A DNA stretch of 64,000 nucleotides from NCBI GenBank assembly GCA_905198835.1, contig CAJKDY010000004.1, forward strand, positions 1 to 64,000. Direction: 5' to 3'. How positions within the stretch are numbered: the stretch's first letter is position 1; the number at the start of each line of letters is the position of its first letter. Positions 43,184 to 51,707 of the stretch are shown here, piece by piece. The notes under the pieces were generated by a model, which did not search any database, was not told the DNA's origin, and was given only the letters and a program-made list of their open reading frames with translations. Both the position numbers and the translations under genes were made by a program. The DNA is from an uncultured Eubacteriales bacterium. GTDB taxonomy: Bacteria > Bacillota > Clostridia > Oscillospirales > Oscillospiraceae.

Positions 43184-43225
43184 CTATATCTTGTGGGGAA
43201 AAGTGAATCTTACCACAAAATATAG
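43184..43225. promoter_or_regulatory. long imperfect inverted repeat upstream of mraZ and mutY
   Basis: CTATATCTTGTGG and CCACAAAATATAG (12 of 13 bases complementary) with a 16-nt spacer. It lies in the 281-nt divergent gap, between the mutY start and the mraZ promoter. Confidence 0.5.
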
Positions 43226-43285
43226 AAAACGCCATAAAATCCTGAAAATATTTTCAAAGGGGATGAAAAAAATCCCAAAAAGTCC

Positions 43286-43314
43286 TTGCAATTCCCTTTC
43301 GGACAAGCTATACT
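43286..43314 (+). promoter_or_regulatory. sigma-A promoter of the dcw cluster
   Basis: TTGCAA (43286-43291), 17-nt spacer, TATACT (43309-43314). Confidence 0.8.
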
Positions 43315-43325
43315 AGGGATGGTAG

Positions 43326-43350
43326 TGGGACAAAGTGGGGGATAAGTGCC
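43326..43350 (+). promoter_or_regulatory. probable MraZ operator
   Basis: TGGGA (43326) and TGGGG (43336) are spaced 10 bp apart, with a diverged third unit GTGCC at 43346. MraZ binds tandem TGGGN repeats with 5-nt spacers just downstream of its own promoter, exactly this position. Confidence 0.7.
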
Positions 43351-43388
43351 CCCTTTTGGAGAAAAGTGGAGCAAAGGAGGGGAGGCCC

Positions 43389-43811
43389 ATGGGCAGTATC
43401 ACCGGCACGTTCGAGCGCAGCCTGGACGCCAAGGATCGGCTCATGCTCCCCGCCAAGCTCCAGGATGATCTGGGAGCGGAGTGCTACCTCACTATGGGCA
43501 TCGACAAGTGCCTGGCCCTCTACCCCGAGGCCAGCTGGCTGCGCTTCACGGAGAAATTCGACACCCTGCCCATGAACCAGGCCCAGAAAATGCGGCCTTT
43601 GTTTGCCAACGCCGTCAAGTGCCGCCCCGACTCCCAGGGCCGCATCACCATTCCCACCCGGCTCCAGGTCTACGCCGGCATCTCCAAGGATGTGGCCATC
43701 ATCGGCGTTCACGACCGGGCGGAGATCTGGGACGCCGCCATCTGGCGTGAAAACGACGAGGAGATGACCCCGGAGAAGATGGCCCAGCTCATGGAGGCTC
43801 TGGACTTCTGA
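43389..43811 (+). CDS. mraZ: transcriptional regulator MraZ
   Basis: 140 residues with two SpoVT/AbrB-like halves: TGTFERSLDAKDRLMLPAKLQDDL and CRPDSQGRITIPTRLQVYAGI. MraZ is a ring-shaped DNA-binding protein that represses the division and cell-wall cluster it heads. GGAGGGGAGG precedes the ATG. TGGGN repeats lie 40-60 nt upstream. Its stop overlaps the rsmH start by one base. Confidence 0.95.
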   Translation: MGSITGTFERSLDAKDRLMLPAKLQDDLGAECYLTMGIDKCLALYPEASWLRFTEKFDTLPMNQAQKMRPLFANAVKCRPDSQGRITIPTRLQVYAGISKDVAIIGVHDRAEIWDAAIWRENDEEMTPEKMAQLMEALDF

Positions 43812-44749
43812 TGGAGAGCGATCTGGGTCACAAGAGCGTTTTGCTCGAAGAATGTATCGACGCGCTGAACATTCGGCCGGATGGGATCTATGTAGACGGC
43901 ACCCTGGGCCGAGCGGGCCACTCCCTGGAGATCGCGCGCCGCCTTACCACCGGGCGGCTCATCGGCATCGACCGGGACCAGGCCGCGTTGGATGCCGCGC
44001 CTGTTCGCCTGGCGGGACACATGGACAAGGTGACGCTGGTCCAAGGCAACTTTGCCGACCTAGACGCACTCTTAGCCCAGGCGGGGATAGACCAAGCGGA
44101 CGGGATGCTCTTTGATCTGGGGGTGTCTTCCCCCCAGCTGGACGATCCGGCCAGAGGCTTTTCCTATATGCACGACGCGCCGCTGGATATGCGCATGGAT
44201 CTTAGTCAGGCGCTGACCGCCCGGGAAGTGGTAAATACCTATTCCAAAGAGGCCCTGCGGGACATCCTCTACCGCTACGGCGAGGAGCGATACGCACCCG
44301 CCATTGCCCAGCGTATCGTCAGGATGCGGGAGGTCAAGCCCATCGAGACCACCCAGGAGCTTGTGGATATCATCCGCTCGGCCATGCCCGCCGCCGCGCT
44401 ACGGGAAAAGCAGCACCCGGCCAAGCGCAGTTTCCAGGCCATCCGCTGCGCGGTCAACGGCGAGCTGGAGGCCATCCCCACCATGATCGACGCGGCGGTG
44501 GACCGCCTGGCCCCGGACGGACGGCTGGCCATCATCAGTTTCCACTCCCTGGAGGACCGGCTGGTGAAGACGGGCTTTCAGAACCACTGCCGGGGCTGTA
44601 CCTGCCCGCCGGACTTCCCGGTGTGCGTCTGCGGCAAGAAGCCAAGGCTGGCCCTGGTGAACCGAAAGCCCATCCTGCCCACACAGGAGGAGCTGGAACG
44701 AAACCCCCGCTCCCGCAGCGCCAAGCTGCGGGTGGCACGAAAGCTATAA
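43811..44749 (+). CDS. rsmH: 16S rRNA (cytosine-1402-N4)-methyltransferase RsmH
   Basis: 312 residues. HKSVLLEECIDAL at the start, SAM motif YVDGTLGRAGHS, FDLGVSSPQLDDPARGFSY, and the C-terminal ISFHSLEDRLVK with the RSAKLRVARK tail. It methylates C1402 of 16S rRNA. The start overlaps the mraZ stop (TGATG) and relies on coupling, since no close Shine-Dalgarno is seen. Confidence 0.96.
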   Translation: MESDLGHKSVLLEECIDALNIRPDGIYVDGTLGRAGHSLEIARRLTTGRLIGIDRDQAALDAAPVRLAGHMDKVTLVQGNFADLDALLAQAGIDQADGMLFDLGVSSPQLDDPARGFSYMHDAPLDMRMDLSQALTAREVVNTYSKEALRDILYRYGEERYAPAIAQRIVRMREVKPIETTQELVDIIRSAMPAAALREKQHPAKRSFQAIRCAVNGELEAIPTMIDAAVDRLAPDGRLAIISFHSLEDRLVKTGFQNHCRGCTCPPDFPVCVCGKKPRLALVNRKPILPTQEELERNPRSRSAKLRVARKL

Positions 44750-44785
44750 GACGAAGAAGCGGCTTTTACAAAGGAGACGAGAGAT

Positions 44786-45322
44786 ATGGCAGCAAGTGTG
44801 AGACGCGCCGATCCCTATCTGCGGACCTACGGCAGCGTGGCCTACGATCCGGCCTACGCCCCCGGTACCCGGGAGCGTGTGGAGGACCAGCCGCGCATCC
44901 GTACCCGGGAGCGCCATGCGGCCCGGGAGCACGCCCGGGTCCGGGCTGCGGGCTATGTGGCCCCCACGGCGGTCATCGGCTTTGTGCTGGTGGCGGTCAT
45001 GACGGTTTTTCTGCTGTCGGCATACGCCCAGAAGGCCCAGGTCTCCGACCAGATCGTCCATCTGCGCCGGGAGGGGGAGACCCTCAGCGAGGAAAACGCC
45101 AAGCTGCGTACCTCCTACGAGCTGTGCTTCGATCTGAAGACGGTGGAGGAGCAGGTGGCGGCCTCCGGACTCATGGTCCAGCCCCAGCCGGGCCAGATCG
45201 TGACGCTGAACCTCTCCGAGCCTGACAGCGCCAAGTTTTACGCCACCCCGGCCGACCCCGACGGCGGCATTTGGAACGAGGTGGGACAGACGGTAGACAA
45301 TCTGGTGGAATTTTTCCGCTGA
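44786..45322 (+). CDS. ftsL: FtsL-like cell division protein
   Basis: 178 residues. A charged cytoplasmic head (1-55, Arg-rich), one membrane segment (about 59-80), and a short coiled coil (SDQIVHLRREGETLSEENAKLRTSYEL). FtsL proteins are poorly conserved; assignment rests on this topology and the position between rsmH and the PBP gene. It would join FtsQ/DivIB and FtsB/DivIC in the divisome. AAAGGAG precedes the ATG. A hairpin terminator follows. Confidence 0.82.
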   Translation: MAASVRRADPYLRTYGSVAYDPAYAPGTRERVEDQPRIRTRERHAAREHARVRAAGYVAPTAVIGFVLVAVMTVFLLSAYAQKAQVSDQIVHLRREGETLSEENAKLRTSYELCFDLKTVEEQVAASGLMVQPQPGQIVTLNLSEPDSAKFYATPADPDGGIWNEVGQTVDNLVEFFR

Positions 45323-45357
45323 GCGCGCCATATAGTTTGGACGAACCATAAAGAAAC

Positions 45358-45388
45358 GGGCGTAAGAAAATAATGTTTTCTTGCGCCC
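45358..45388 (+). terminator. hairpin terminator inside the dcw cluster
   Basis: Stem GGGCGTAAGAAAA / TTTTCTTGCGCCC (one G-U pair), followed by ATTTTCCCGTTTT. It would partly uncouple mraZ-rsmH-ftsL from the downstream wall genes. Confidence 0.65.
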
Positions 45389-45429
45389 ATTTTCCCGTTT
45401 TAAAGCCACTGGGAAGGGAGGACGTTTCC

Positions 45430-47802
45430 TTGGAGCGAGAAAAAGAGCGCAAGGACCGGGTAGACGACCGGCACAACAAGCAGCGGGTCTTCTGGCGCAC
45501 GGTGGTGCTGATGGTGGTCTTTGGCGCGTTGGCCTTTGTGCCGCTGGCGGCCCAGCTTTGGGATCTGCAGATCAACCAGCACGAAGAACTCCAGCGCAAG
45601 GCGGTGGACCAGCAGACCCGGGACCTGGCCGTCAGCGCGGACCGGGGCCGGATCTACGACGCCGAGGGCAACATCCTCTCCATCTCCGCCACGGTGCAAA
45701 ACCTGGTCCTCTCGCCTAAGGACCTGAATGCTGCCATCGAAGCCAACGACAAGAAGATCGCCGAGGGCAAGACGGCCAATCCCAGCCTCAATAAGCCCTT
45801 CATCGCCCAGGGCCTTGCCAATCTCACCGGCCTGGACGCCAACGATATCCTGGAGCGAATGGAGAAGACCGGCTCCCAATACGAGGTGCTGGCCCGAAAG
45901 CTGGAGAGCGAGCAGTCCGAGCCCATCCGGGAGTTCATCGCCACCAACAAGTTGGGCAACGGCGTCTACTTAGAGCCCGACAGCAAGCGCTATTATCCTT
46001 ACGGCGCCCTGGCTTCCCACGTGGTGGGCTTTGTGGGCGCGGACAACCAGGGCCTCTACGGCACGGAGCTGATCTATGACAAGGCCCTCTCCGGCGCTTC
46101 GGGCCGGGTGGTCACCGCCAAGAACGGCGCGGGCACCGAGATGCTCTCCAACTACGAAAACTTCATCGACGCCCAGGACGGTCGGGACCACCACCTGACC
46201 ATCGACGCCACCATCCAGGGCTTCGCGGAAAAGGCGCTGAAGGAGGGCATTGAAAAGTACGACGTGCAAAACGGCGGCTTCTGTATCGTCATGGAGCCCA
46301 ACACCGGCGCCATCCTGGCCATGGCTTCCGCGCCGGACTATGATCTCAACGACCCCTTCACCATCGCCGACGCCGAGGACGCCGCGGCGCTCCAGGCCGT
46401 CCGGGACAGCGGCGACGAGGAGGCCTATACCAAGGCCCGGAACGACGCGCTTTTGAAGCAGTGGACCAACCGCTGCGTCAACGACGGCTACGAGCCCGGC
46501 TCCACCTTCAAGTCCATCGTGGTGGCCGCCGCTTTGGAGGAGGGCGTTGTAAATCTGAACACCTCCTTCTACTGTAACGGCGCCAAGCAGGTGGCCGACC
46601 GGACCATCCACTGCGCCAAGCGGGAGGGCCACGGGGCGGAAAATCTCTCCGACGCCGTGCGCAACTCCTGCAACCCCGCCTTCATCGAGATCGGCCAGAA
46701 GCTGGGGGCCTCCAGATTTTACGACTACATGGAGGACTTTGGCCTTTTAGAGCCCACCGGCGTGGACCTCAACGGCGAGAACAAGGGATATGTCTGGTCC
46801 CGAAAGCTCTTTGAGAGCAAGGAGGGGATTACCTCCCTGGCCTCGGCCTCTTTCGGCCAGACCTTCCGTATCACCCCCATTCAGCTCATCACCGCCGCCA
46901 GCGCGGTGGTCAACGGCGGTCATCTCATGACGCCCCATGTGCTGGACTATACCACCGACGAAGCCGGCAACATCGTAGATACCTTCCCCGTCACCGAGGT
47001 CCGCCAGGTCATCAGCGAGGAGACCTCCGAAACGGTCCGCAATATGCTGGAGGGTGTGGTGGGCGCCAAGCAGGGCACCGGCAAGAACGCCTACCAGGCG
47101 GGCTACCGCATCGGCGGCAAGACCGGTACTTCCGAGAAGATCGGCGCGGACCAGAACGAGGACGACTACATCGTCTCCTTCCTGGGCGTGGCCCCGGCCA
47201 ACGACCCCAAGATCGTGATATTGCTGGCCTACGACACCCCCAAGCCCTCTTACCCCGGCAGCTCCTGGACCGCCGGCGGGACCTATATCTCCGGCGGCAA
47301 CATGGCCGCCCCCATGGCCGGGCCGCTGATGCGGCAGATCCTGGAGTACATGGGCGTGGAGAAACAATACTCCGCCGAGGAGATGTCCGGCGCGGACACG
47401 GCGGTGCCGCTGTGCGTGGGCTATACCGAGGCCCAGGCTGCGCCGGTGCTCAGCGCCAAGGGCTTTACCTACCGTCTTATTGGCTCGGGGGAGAAGGTCA
47501 CTGGCCAGATCCCCACCTCCGGCTCGGTGATCCCCGGCGGCAGCGAGGTCCTGCTCTACATGGGTGAGGAGAAGCCCACCGAGAGCGTGGAGATGCCCGA
47601 TCTCTCCGGTAAGGACCCGGAGACGGTGAAGCAGACCCTGGCGGGGCTGAAGCTCTATATGCGGGGCACCGGCTCTTCCCAGTTCTTTACCTCCTCCACC
47701 CTCTGCGCCACCCAGTCCATCACGCCGGGGACGGCGGTGGAGCCGGGGACGGTGGTGGACGTGACCTTCGCGGAGAACGTCACCGATTTCACCCAAGACT
47801 AA
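45430..47802 (+). CDS. spoVD: class B penicillin-binding protein with PASTA domains (FtsI/SpoVD type)
   Basis: 790 residues. Membrane anchor at about 22-41, PBP dimerisation domain, and transpeptidase domain with S358xxK361 (GSTFKS), S413xN415 and KTGT at 564. Two PASTA domains close the protein (from about 655). It cross-links septal peptidoglycan. The start is TTG 45430: GGGAGG lies 8 nt upstream and no ATG or GTG fits; an upstream ATG at 45373 lies inside the terminator hairpin. Whether it serves vegetative division (FtsI/Pbp2B) or the spore cortex (SpoVD) cannot be decided from sequence; being the only one in this cluster favours division. Confidence 0.93.
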   Translation: MEREKERKDRVDDRHNKQRVFWRTVVLMVVFGALAFVPLAAQLWDLQINQHEELQRKAVDQQTRDLAVSADRGRIYDAEGNILSISATVQNLVLSPKDLNAAIEANDKKIAEGKTANPSLNKPFIAQGLANLTGLDANDILERMEKTGSQYEVLARKLESEQSEPIREFIATNKLGNGVYLEPDSKRYYPYGALASHVVGFVGADNQGLYGTELIYDKALSGASGRVVTAKNGAGTEMLSNYENFIDAQDGRDHHLTIDATIQGFAEKALKEGIEKYDVQNGGFCIVMEPNTGAILAMASAPDYDLNDPFTIADAEDAAALQAVRDSGDEEAYTKARNDALLKQWTNRCVNDGYEPGSTFKSIVVAAALEEGVVNLNTSFYCNGAKQVADRTIHCAKREGHGAENLSDAVRNSCNPAFIEIGQKLGASRFYDYMEDFGLLEPTGVDLNGENKGYVWSRKLFESKEGITSLASASFGQTFRITPIQLITAASAVVNGGHLMTPHVLDYTTDEAGNIVDTFPVTEVRQVISEETSETVRNMLEGVVGAKQGTGKNAYQAGYRIGGKTGTSEKIGADQNEDDYIVSFLGVAPANDPKIVILLAYDTPKPSYPGSSWTAGGTYISGGNMAAPMAGPLMRQILEYMGVEKQYSAEEMSGADTAVPLCVGYTEAQAAPVLSAKGFTYRLIGSGEKVTGQIPTSGSVIPGGSEVLLYMGEEKPTESVEMPDLSGKDPETVKQTLAGLKLYMRGTGSSQFFTSSTLCATQSITPGTAVEPGTVVDVTFAENVTDFTQD

Positions 47803-47834
47803 AGACCCTGACCCCTTAGAAGGAGGCTCTTTGC

Positions 47835-49253
47835 ATGAAGCTGACACAGCTTGTGCCCGAGGCAACGCAGGAGCTGGAGATCACCTCCATCTCCTGGGAT
47901 ACCCGAAAGCTGACCCCCGGCGCGCTGTTTTTCGCCATCCCCGGCTTTCAGACCGACGGCGGGCTCTACATCGACCAGGCCTTTGAAAAAGGGGCCGCGG
48001 CGGTGGTGTGCGCCAAGAGCGTGGAGCGAGACGACTGCATCCGGGTAGACGATCCCCGGCTGGCCCTGGCCCAGGCGTCCAAGCGCTGGTTCGACTGCCC
48101 GGGGGATAAGATGAAGCTCATCGCCGTCACCGGCACCAACGGCAAGACCACCACCACCTATCTCCTTAAGGAAATTTTGGAGCACGTCCTGGGGGCCAAG
48201 GTGGGTCTCATCGGTACCAACCAGAATCTCATCGGCCACCAGGCGGTGGAGGCCCACCGCACCACCCCGGAATCCTACGAGCTCCAGGAGCTGCTGTGTC
48301 AAATGTATGCGGCGGGCTGCTCCTATGTGGTCATGGAGGTCTCCTCCCACGCGCTGTGCCTGGGCCGAGTGGCCGGGCTTCGCTTTGCCGCGGGGATCTT
48401 CACCAACCTCACCGAGGACCATCTGGACTTCCACAAGACCATGGAGGCCTACCGAGAGGCCAAGGCCCTGTTGTGGCCCATGTGTGATGTGGCGGTCATC
48501 AATCTGGACGACGAGGCCGGGCGGTACTATGCGGGCCTTGGAGCCTGCCCGGTGCTGACCTACTCGGAAAACCAGTCCCAGGCCGATCTGGTGGCCAAGA
48601 ATCTGCGGCTGTGCCCGGACCGGGTGGAGTTCGAGGCTCTGAGCCGGGACGCCCTTTGCCGGGTGGTGCTGCCCATCCCCGGCGGCTTTTCTGTCTACAA
48701 CGCTTTGGGCACCTTGGGCTGCTGTCTGGCTTTGGGGTTGGAGCTGGAGCCCTGCGCGCAAGCTCTGAAACATGTACAGGGGGTAAAGGGCAGAGTAGAG
48801 GTCGTGCCGATGCCTACGGACTACACCGTGCTCATCGACTATGCCCATACTCCTGACGCCCTGGAGAACGTGCTGCTCACCGTCCGTGGCTTTACCAAGG
48901 GCCGGGTCATCTGTGTCTTTGGCTGCGGTGGCGACCGGGACCCCATCAAGCGGCCTATCATGGGCGGTATCGCGGCGAAGCTCTCCGATGTGGCGGTGGT
49001 GACCTCCGACAATCCCCGCACCGAGGACCCGCTGGCTATCATCCAGGACGTGTTGGGCGGCTTCCAAAGCGGCGACCCCCAGCCGGTGGTGGAGCCCGAC
49101 CGGGCAAAGGCCATTCACCTGGCCCTTTCTATGGCCCGGGCGGGGGACACCGTTTTGCTGGCGGGTAAGGGCCATGAGACCTATCAGGAAGTGGACCATG
49201 AGTTCCGCCATATGGACGAGAGAGAGATCGTGGCGGACTATTTCAAAAAGTAG
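47835..49253 (+). CDS. murE: UDP-MurNAc-L-Ala-D-Glu:meso-diaminopimelate ligase
   Basis: 472 residues. ATP loop GTNGKTT at 100-106, HRTTPESYELQELL, and the DNPR motif at 392-395 that selects meso-diaminopimelate over lysine, so the wall is predicted to be A1-gamma type. It adds the third residue of the stem peptide in the cytoplasm. GAAGGAGG precedes the ATG. It is followed directly by mraY; the usual murF is missing here. Confidence 0.96.
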   Translation: MKLTQLVPEATQELEITSISWDTRKLTPGALFFAIPGFQTDGGLYIDQAFEKGAAAVVCAKSVERDDCIRVDDPRLALAQASKRWFDCPGDKMKLIAVTGTNGKTTTTYLLKEILEHVLGAKVGLIGTNQNLIGHQAVEAHRTTPESYELQELLCQMYAAGCSYVVMEVSSHALCLGRVAGLRFAAGIFTNLTEDHLDFHKTMEAYREAKALLWPMCDVAVINLDDEAGRYYAGLGACPVLTYSENQSQADLVAKNLRLCPDRVEFEALSRDALCRVVLPIPGGFSVYNALGTLGCCLALGLELEPCAQALKHVQGVKGRVEVVPMPTDYTVLIDYAHTPDALENVLLTVRGFTKGRVICVFGCGGDRDPIKRPIMGGIAAKLSDVAVVTSDNPRTEDPLAIIQDVLGGFQSGDPQPVVEPDRAKAIHLALSMARAGDTVLLAGKGHETYQEVDHEFRHMDEREIVADYFKK

Positions 49254-49305
49254 AGGGAAATTTGCGCAGGGCGACCTTCGCAAAGAAAGACGGAGGAGAG
49301 AGAAC

Positions 49306-50304
49306 ATGGAAGATTGGGTCAAATTGCTGATCTGTCTGGCCGGGGGGCTGGGACTGACGGCGCTGCTGGGACTGGCCGTGGTGCCCGCGCTGCGACGAGC
49401 CCATGTGGGCCAGGCCATTAAGGAAGACGGCCCGGTGTGGCATATGTCCAAGCAGGGCACGCCAACCATGGGCGGGGTGATGTTCATTGCCGCCGCGGCT
49501 CTGGTAAGCCTGGCTTGGGGCCTTTGGCAAAAGGACTGGCAGCCCATGTCTCTGTTTGGCTTCGCGGCTATTTTTGGCTTTATCGGCTTTCTGGACGACT
49601 TCGCCAAGCTGCGCCACCATGAGAATACCGGCCTCTCCGCCCCCATGAAATTCCTCTTACAGTTGGCGGCGGCCATCTTGTTTACCGTGCTGCTCCACAA
49701 TCTGGGTCATCTGCGCCCGGAACTGGCCCTGCCCTTCTGTGATGTGGTGTGGACCATTCCCTGGCCTGTCTACATGGTCTTTGCCGCCCTTGTGATGGTG
49801 GGTACGGTCAACGCCGTTAACCTGACGGACGGCGTGGACGGCCTTTCTAGCTCGGTGAGCCTGCCGGTGATGCTGACTTTTGCCGCTCTGGGCCTGCGGA
49901 CGGTGGATAAGCTGGGCTACGCCTCCTTTGCCGCCTGCCTTTTGGGCTGTCTGCTGGGCTTTTTGGTCTATAACCACCATCCCGCCAAGGTGTTTATGGG
50001 CGACACCGGCTCCCTCTTCCTGGGCGGCGTGGTCTGCGGCCTGGCCTTTGCGTACAATATGCCCCTGATCCTACTTTTCGTGGGGATCGTGTATATCTGC
50101 GAGACCCTGTCGGACATTTTGCAGGTCTTCTACTTCAAGCTCACCAAGCGCCGCACCGGCACGGGCAAGCGCATTTTCCTTATGGCGCCGCTGCACCACC
50201 ATTTTGAAAAGAAGGGCTGGAGCGAGGAAAAGGTGGTATCCATCTTCACCATCGTCTCCTGCATCGGCTGTATACTGGGCTTTATGGGCTACGTTTCCCT
50301 TTGA
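49306..50304 (+). CDS. mraY: phospho-N-acetylmuramoyl-pentapeptide transferase
   Basis: 332 residues, about ten membrane helices. Catalytic signatures: MGGVMFI, the aspartate pair in FGFIGFLDDFAK, NAVNLTDGVDGL and NHHPAKVFMGDTGSL, plus the HHHFE loop. It transfers phospho-MurNAc-pentapeptide to undecaprenyl phosphate to make lipid I. GGAGGAG precedes ATG 49306; earlier in-frame starts lie within murE. Confidence 0.96.
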   Translation: MEDWVKLLICLAGGLGLTALLGLAVVPALRRAHVGQAIKEDGPVWHMSKQGTPTMGGVMFIAAAALVSLAWGLWQKDWQPMSLFGFAAIFGFIGFLDDFAKLRHHENTGLSAPMKFLLQLAAAILFTVLLHNLGHLRPELALPFCDVVWTIPWPVYMVFAALVMVGTVNAVNLTDGVDGLSSSVSLPVMLTFAALGLRTVDKLGYASFAACLLGCLLGFLVYNHHPAKVFMGDTGSLFLGGVVCGLAFAYNMPLILLFVGIVYICETLSDILQVFYFKLTKRRTGTGKRIFLMAPLHHHFEKKGWSEEKVVSIFTIVSCIGCILGFMGYVSL

Positions 50305-50352
50305 GCCGATCCAAGAGCAAATTACTGCGATCAACAAGGGAGGTGACGACCT

Positions 50353-51555
50353 ATGGCAAGACGCAGAGACCGGGACCTGACCCTGCGCCAGCAGCTGGCG
50401 GGAGGGCCGGTGGACCTGCCGTTTTTGATGTTGGTATTGATGCTGACGGCTATGGGTCTGGTGGCGGTATACTCCGCCTCCTACGCCTCCGCCTACTATG
50501 AAAGCGGCAAGCCCACCGCCTATTTCTGGAGCCAGCTTCGTATGGGCGCGGGCGGGCTGGTCATTTTATGGTGTACCTCTCATATCGACTACCAGTGGTG
50601 GCGCAAGCTCTCCAAGTGGGTCATGTGGTTTGCCATCATCCTGCTGGTGCTGGTGAAGGTGCCGGGTATTGGCGTCACCCGCAACGGCGCCAATCGCTGG
50701 GTCAATCTGCTGGGTATCCAGTTCCAGCCCTCGGAGATCGCTAAGCTGGCGGTGATCTTGGTCTTCGCCACCATGCTGGCCCGGCGGCAGCCGGAAAAGC
50801 GGCGCAAGTGGAATACCCGGATGTTCCTGGGCCGAGTACTGGACTTCACCGAGCGCATTGGCCTCAACGAGTTGATGCCGTATCTGGGCATCTTGCTGGT
50901 AGTGGCCGGCCTCCTGCTCTGGGAGCCGCATATGTCAGGCACGATCCTGATCCTGGTGGCAGCGGCTGCTGTGCTGTGGGCCGGCGGGATCCACTGGGGC
51001 TGGTTTGTGGCCGGCGGCGGCGTGATCGGCGGCGGGCTGTGGTTCATCATGAACAACACCGAATATATGGCCAAGCGCCTTGCCATCCAGCAGAATCCCT
51101 GGTCCGACCCCAGAGGCGACGGCTTCCAGATCATCCAGTCCCTCTACGCCATCGGCTCAGGCGGCCTGCTGGGCAAGGGCCTGGGGCAAAGCATGCAGAA
51201 GTTTCTCTACCTGCCCGAGGAGCACAACGACTACATTTTCTCCATCTGGTGCGAGGAGATGGGCCTTGTGGGCGCGCTGGTGGTGATCTTCCTCTTCGCC
51301 ATGCTCATCATCCGGGGCTACTGGCTGGCCCTTCATGCCCGGGATAAGTTCGGCGCGCTGCTCATCGTGGGCATCACCACCCTGACGGCGGTGCAGGTCT
51401 TTTTGAACATCGCCGTGGTCATCAACCTCATTCCGCCCACGGGTATCTCCCTGCCCTTCTTCAGCTTCGGCGGCACGGCGCTGATGATCCAGCTCTTTGA
51501 AATGGGCATTGTATTGAGCGTTTCGCGCCAGATCGAGGCGCCACGGGAGGGCTAG
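50353..51555 (+). CDS. ftsW: SEDS peptidoglycan polymerase FtsW/SpoVE
   Basis: 400 residues, about ten membrane helices of the SEDS family. Recognisable stretches: MGLVAVYSAS, NGANRWVNLLGIQFQPSEIAKLAVI, LPEEHNDYIFSIWCEEMG and LIPPTGISLPFFSFGGTAL. It polymerises glycan strands with its class B PBP partner encoded upstream. GGAGGTGACGACCT precedes the ATG. Repeat copy D begins 14 nt after its stop. Confidence 0.94.
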   Translation: MARRRDRDLTLRQQLAGGPVDLPFLMLVLMLTAMGLVAVYSASYASAYYESGKPTAYFWSQLRMGAGGLVILWCTSHIDYQWWRKLSKWVMWFAIILLVLVKVPGIGVTRNGANRWVNLLGIQFQPSEIAKLAVILVFATMLARRQPEKRRKWNTRMFLGRVLDFTERIGLNELMPYLGILLVVAGLLLWEPHMSGTILILVAAAAVLWAGGIHWGWFVAGGGVIGGGLWFIMNNTEYMAKRLAIQQNPWSDPRGDGFQIIQSLYAIGSGGLLGKGLGQSMQKFLYLPEEHNDYIFSIWCEEMGLVGALVVIFLFAMLIIRGYWLALHARDKFGALLIVGITTLTAVQVFLNIAVVINLIPPTGISLPFFSFGGTALMIQLFEMGIVLSVSRQIEAPREG

Positions 51556-51568
51556 AAGCGAAGCGCGA

Positions 51569-51688
51569 GGGTAGACACACAGCCGGGGATGGACCAGAGC
51601 GAGGGCGAGCGCAGGGCCGCTTGCGGCCCGAAGACCAGCCCGAGACGGAGGGAAGCCACGGCGTCGTGTGTCCAACCCGAACGTGACA
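51569..51688. repeat. structured intergenic repeat, copy D (ftsW-murG gap)
   Basis: Read on the minus strand: TGTCACGTTCGGGTTGG, GGCTTCC, apical hairpin GGGCCGC-AA-GCGGCCC (plus-strand 51614-51629), TGGTCCATCC, GTGTGTCTACC. Outer stem GGGT-GACACAC pairs with GTGTGTC-ACCC. The central CAAAA/TTTTTG block of copies A-C is lost. It ends 4 nt before the murG ribosome site. Confidence 0.72.
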
Positions 51689-51707
51689 TGGAAAGGAGAC
51701 GGTAACC

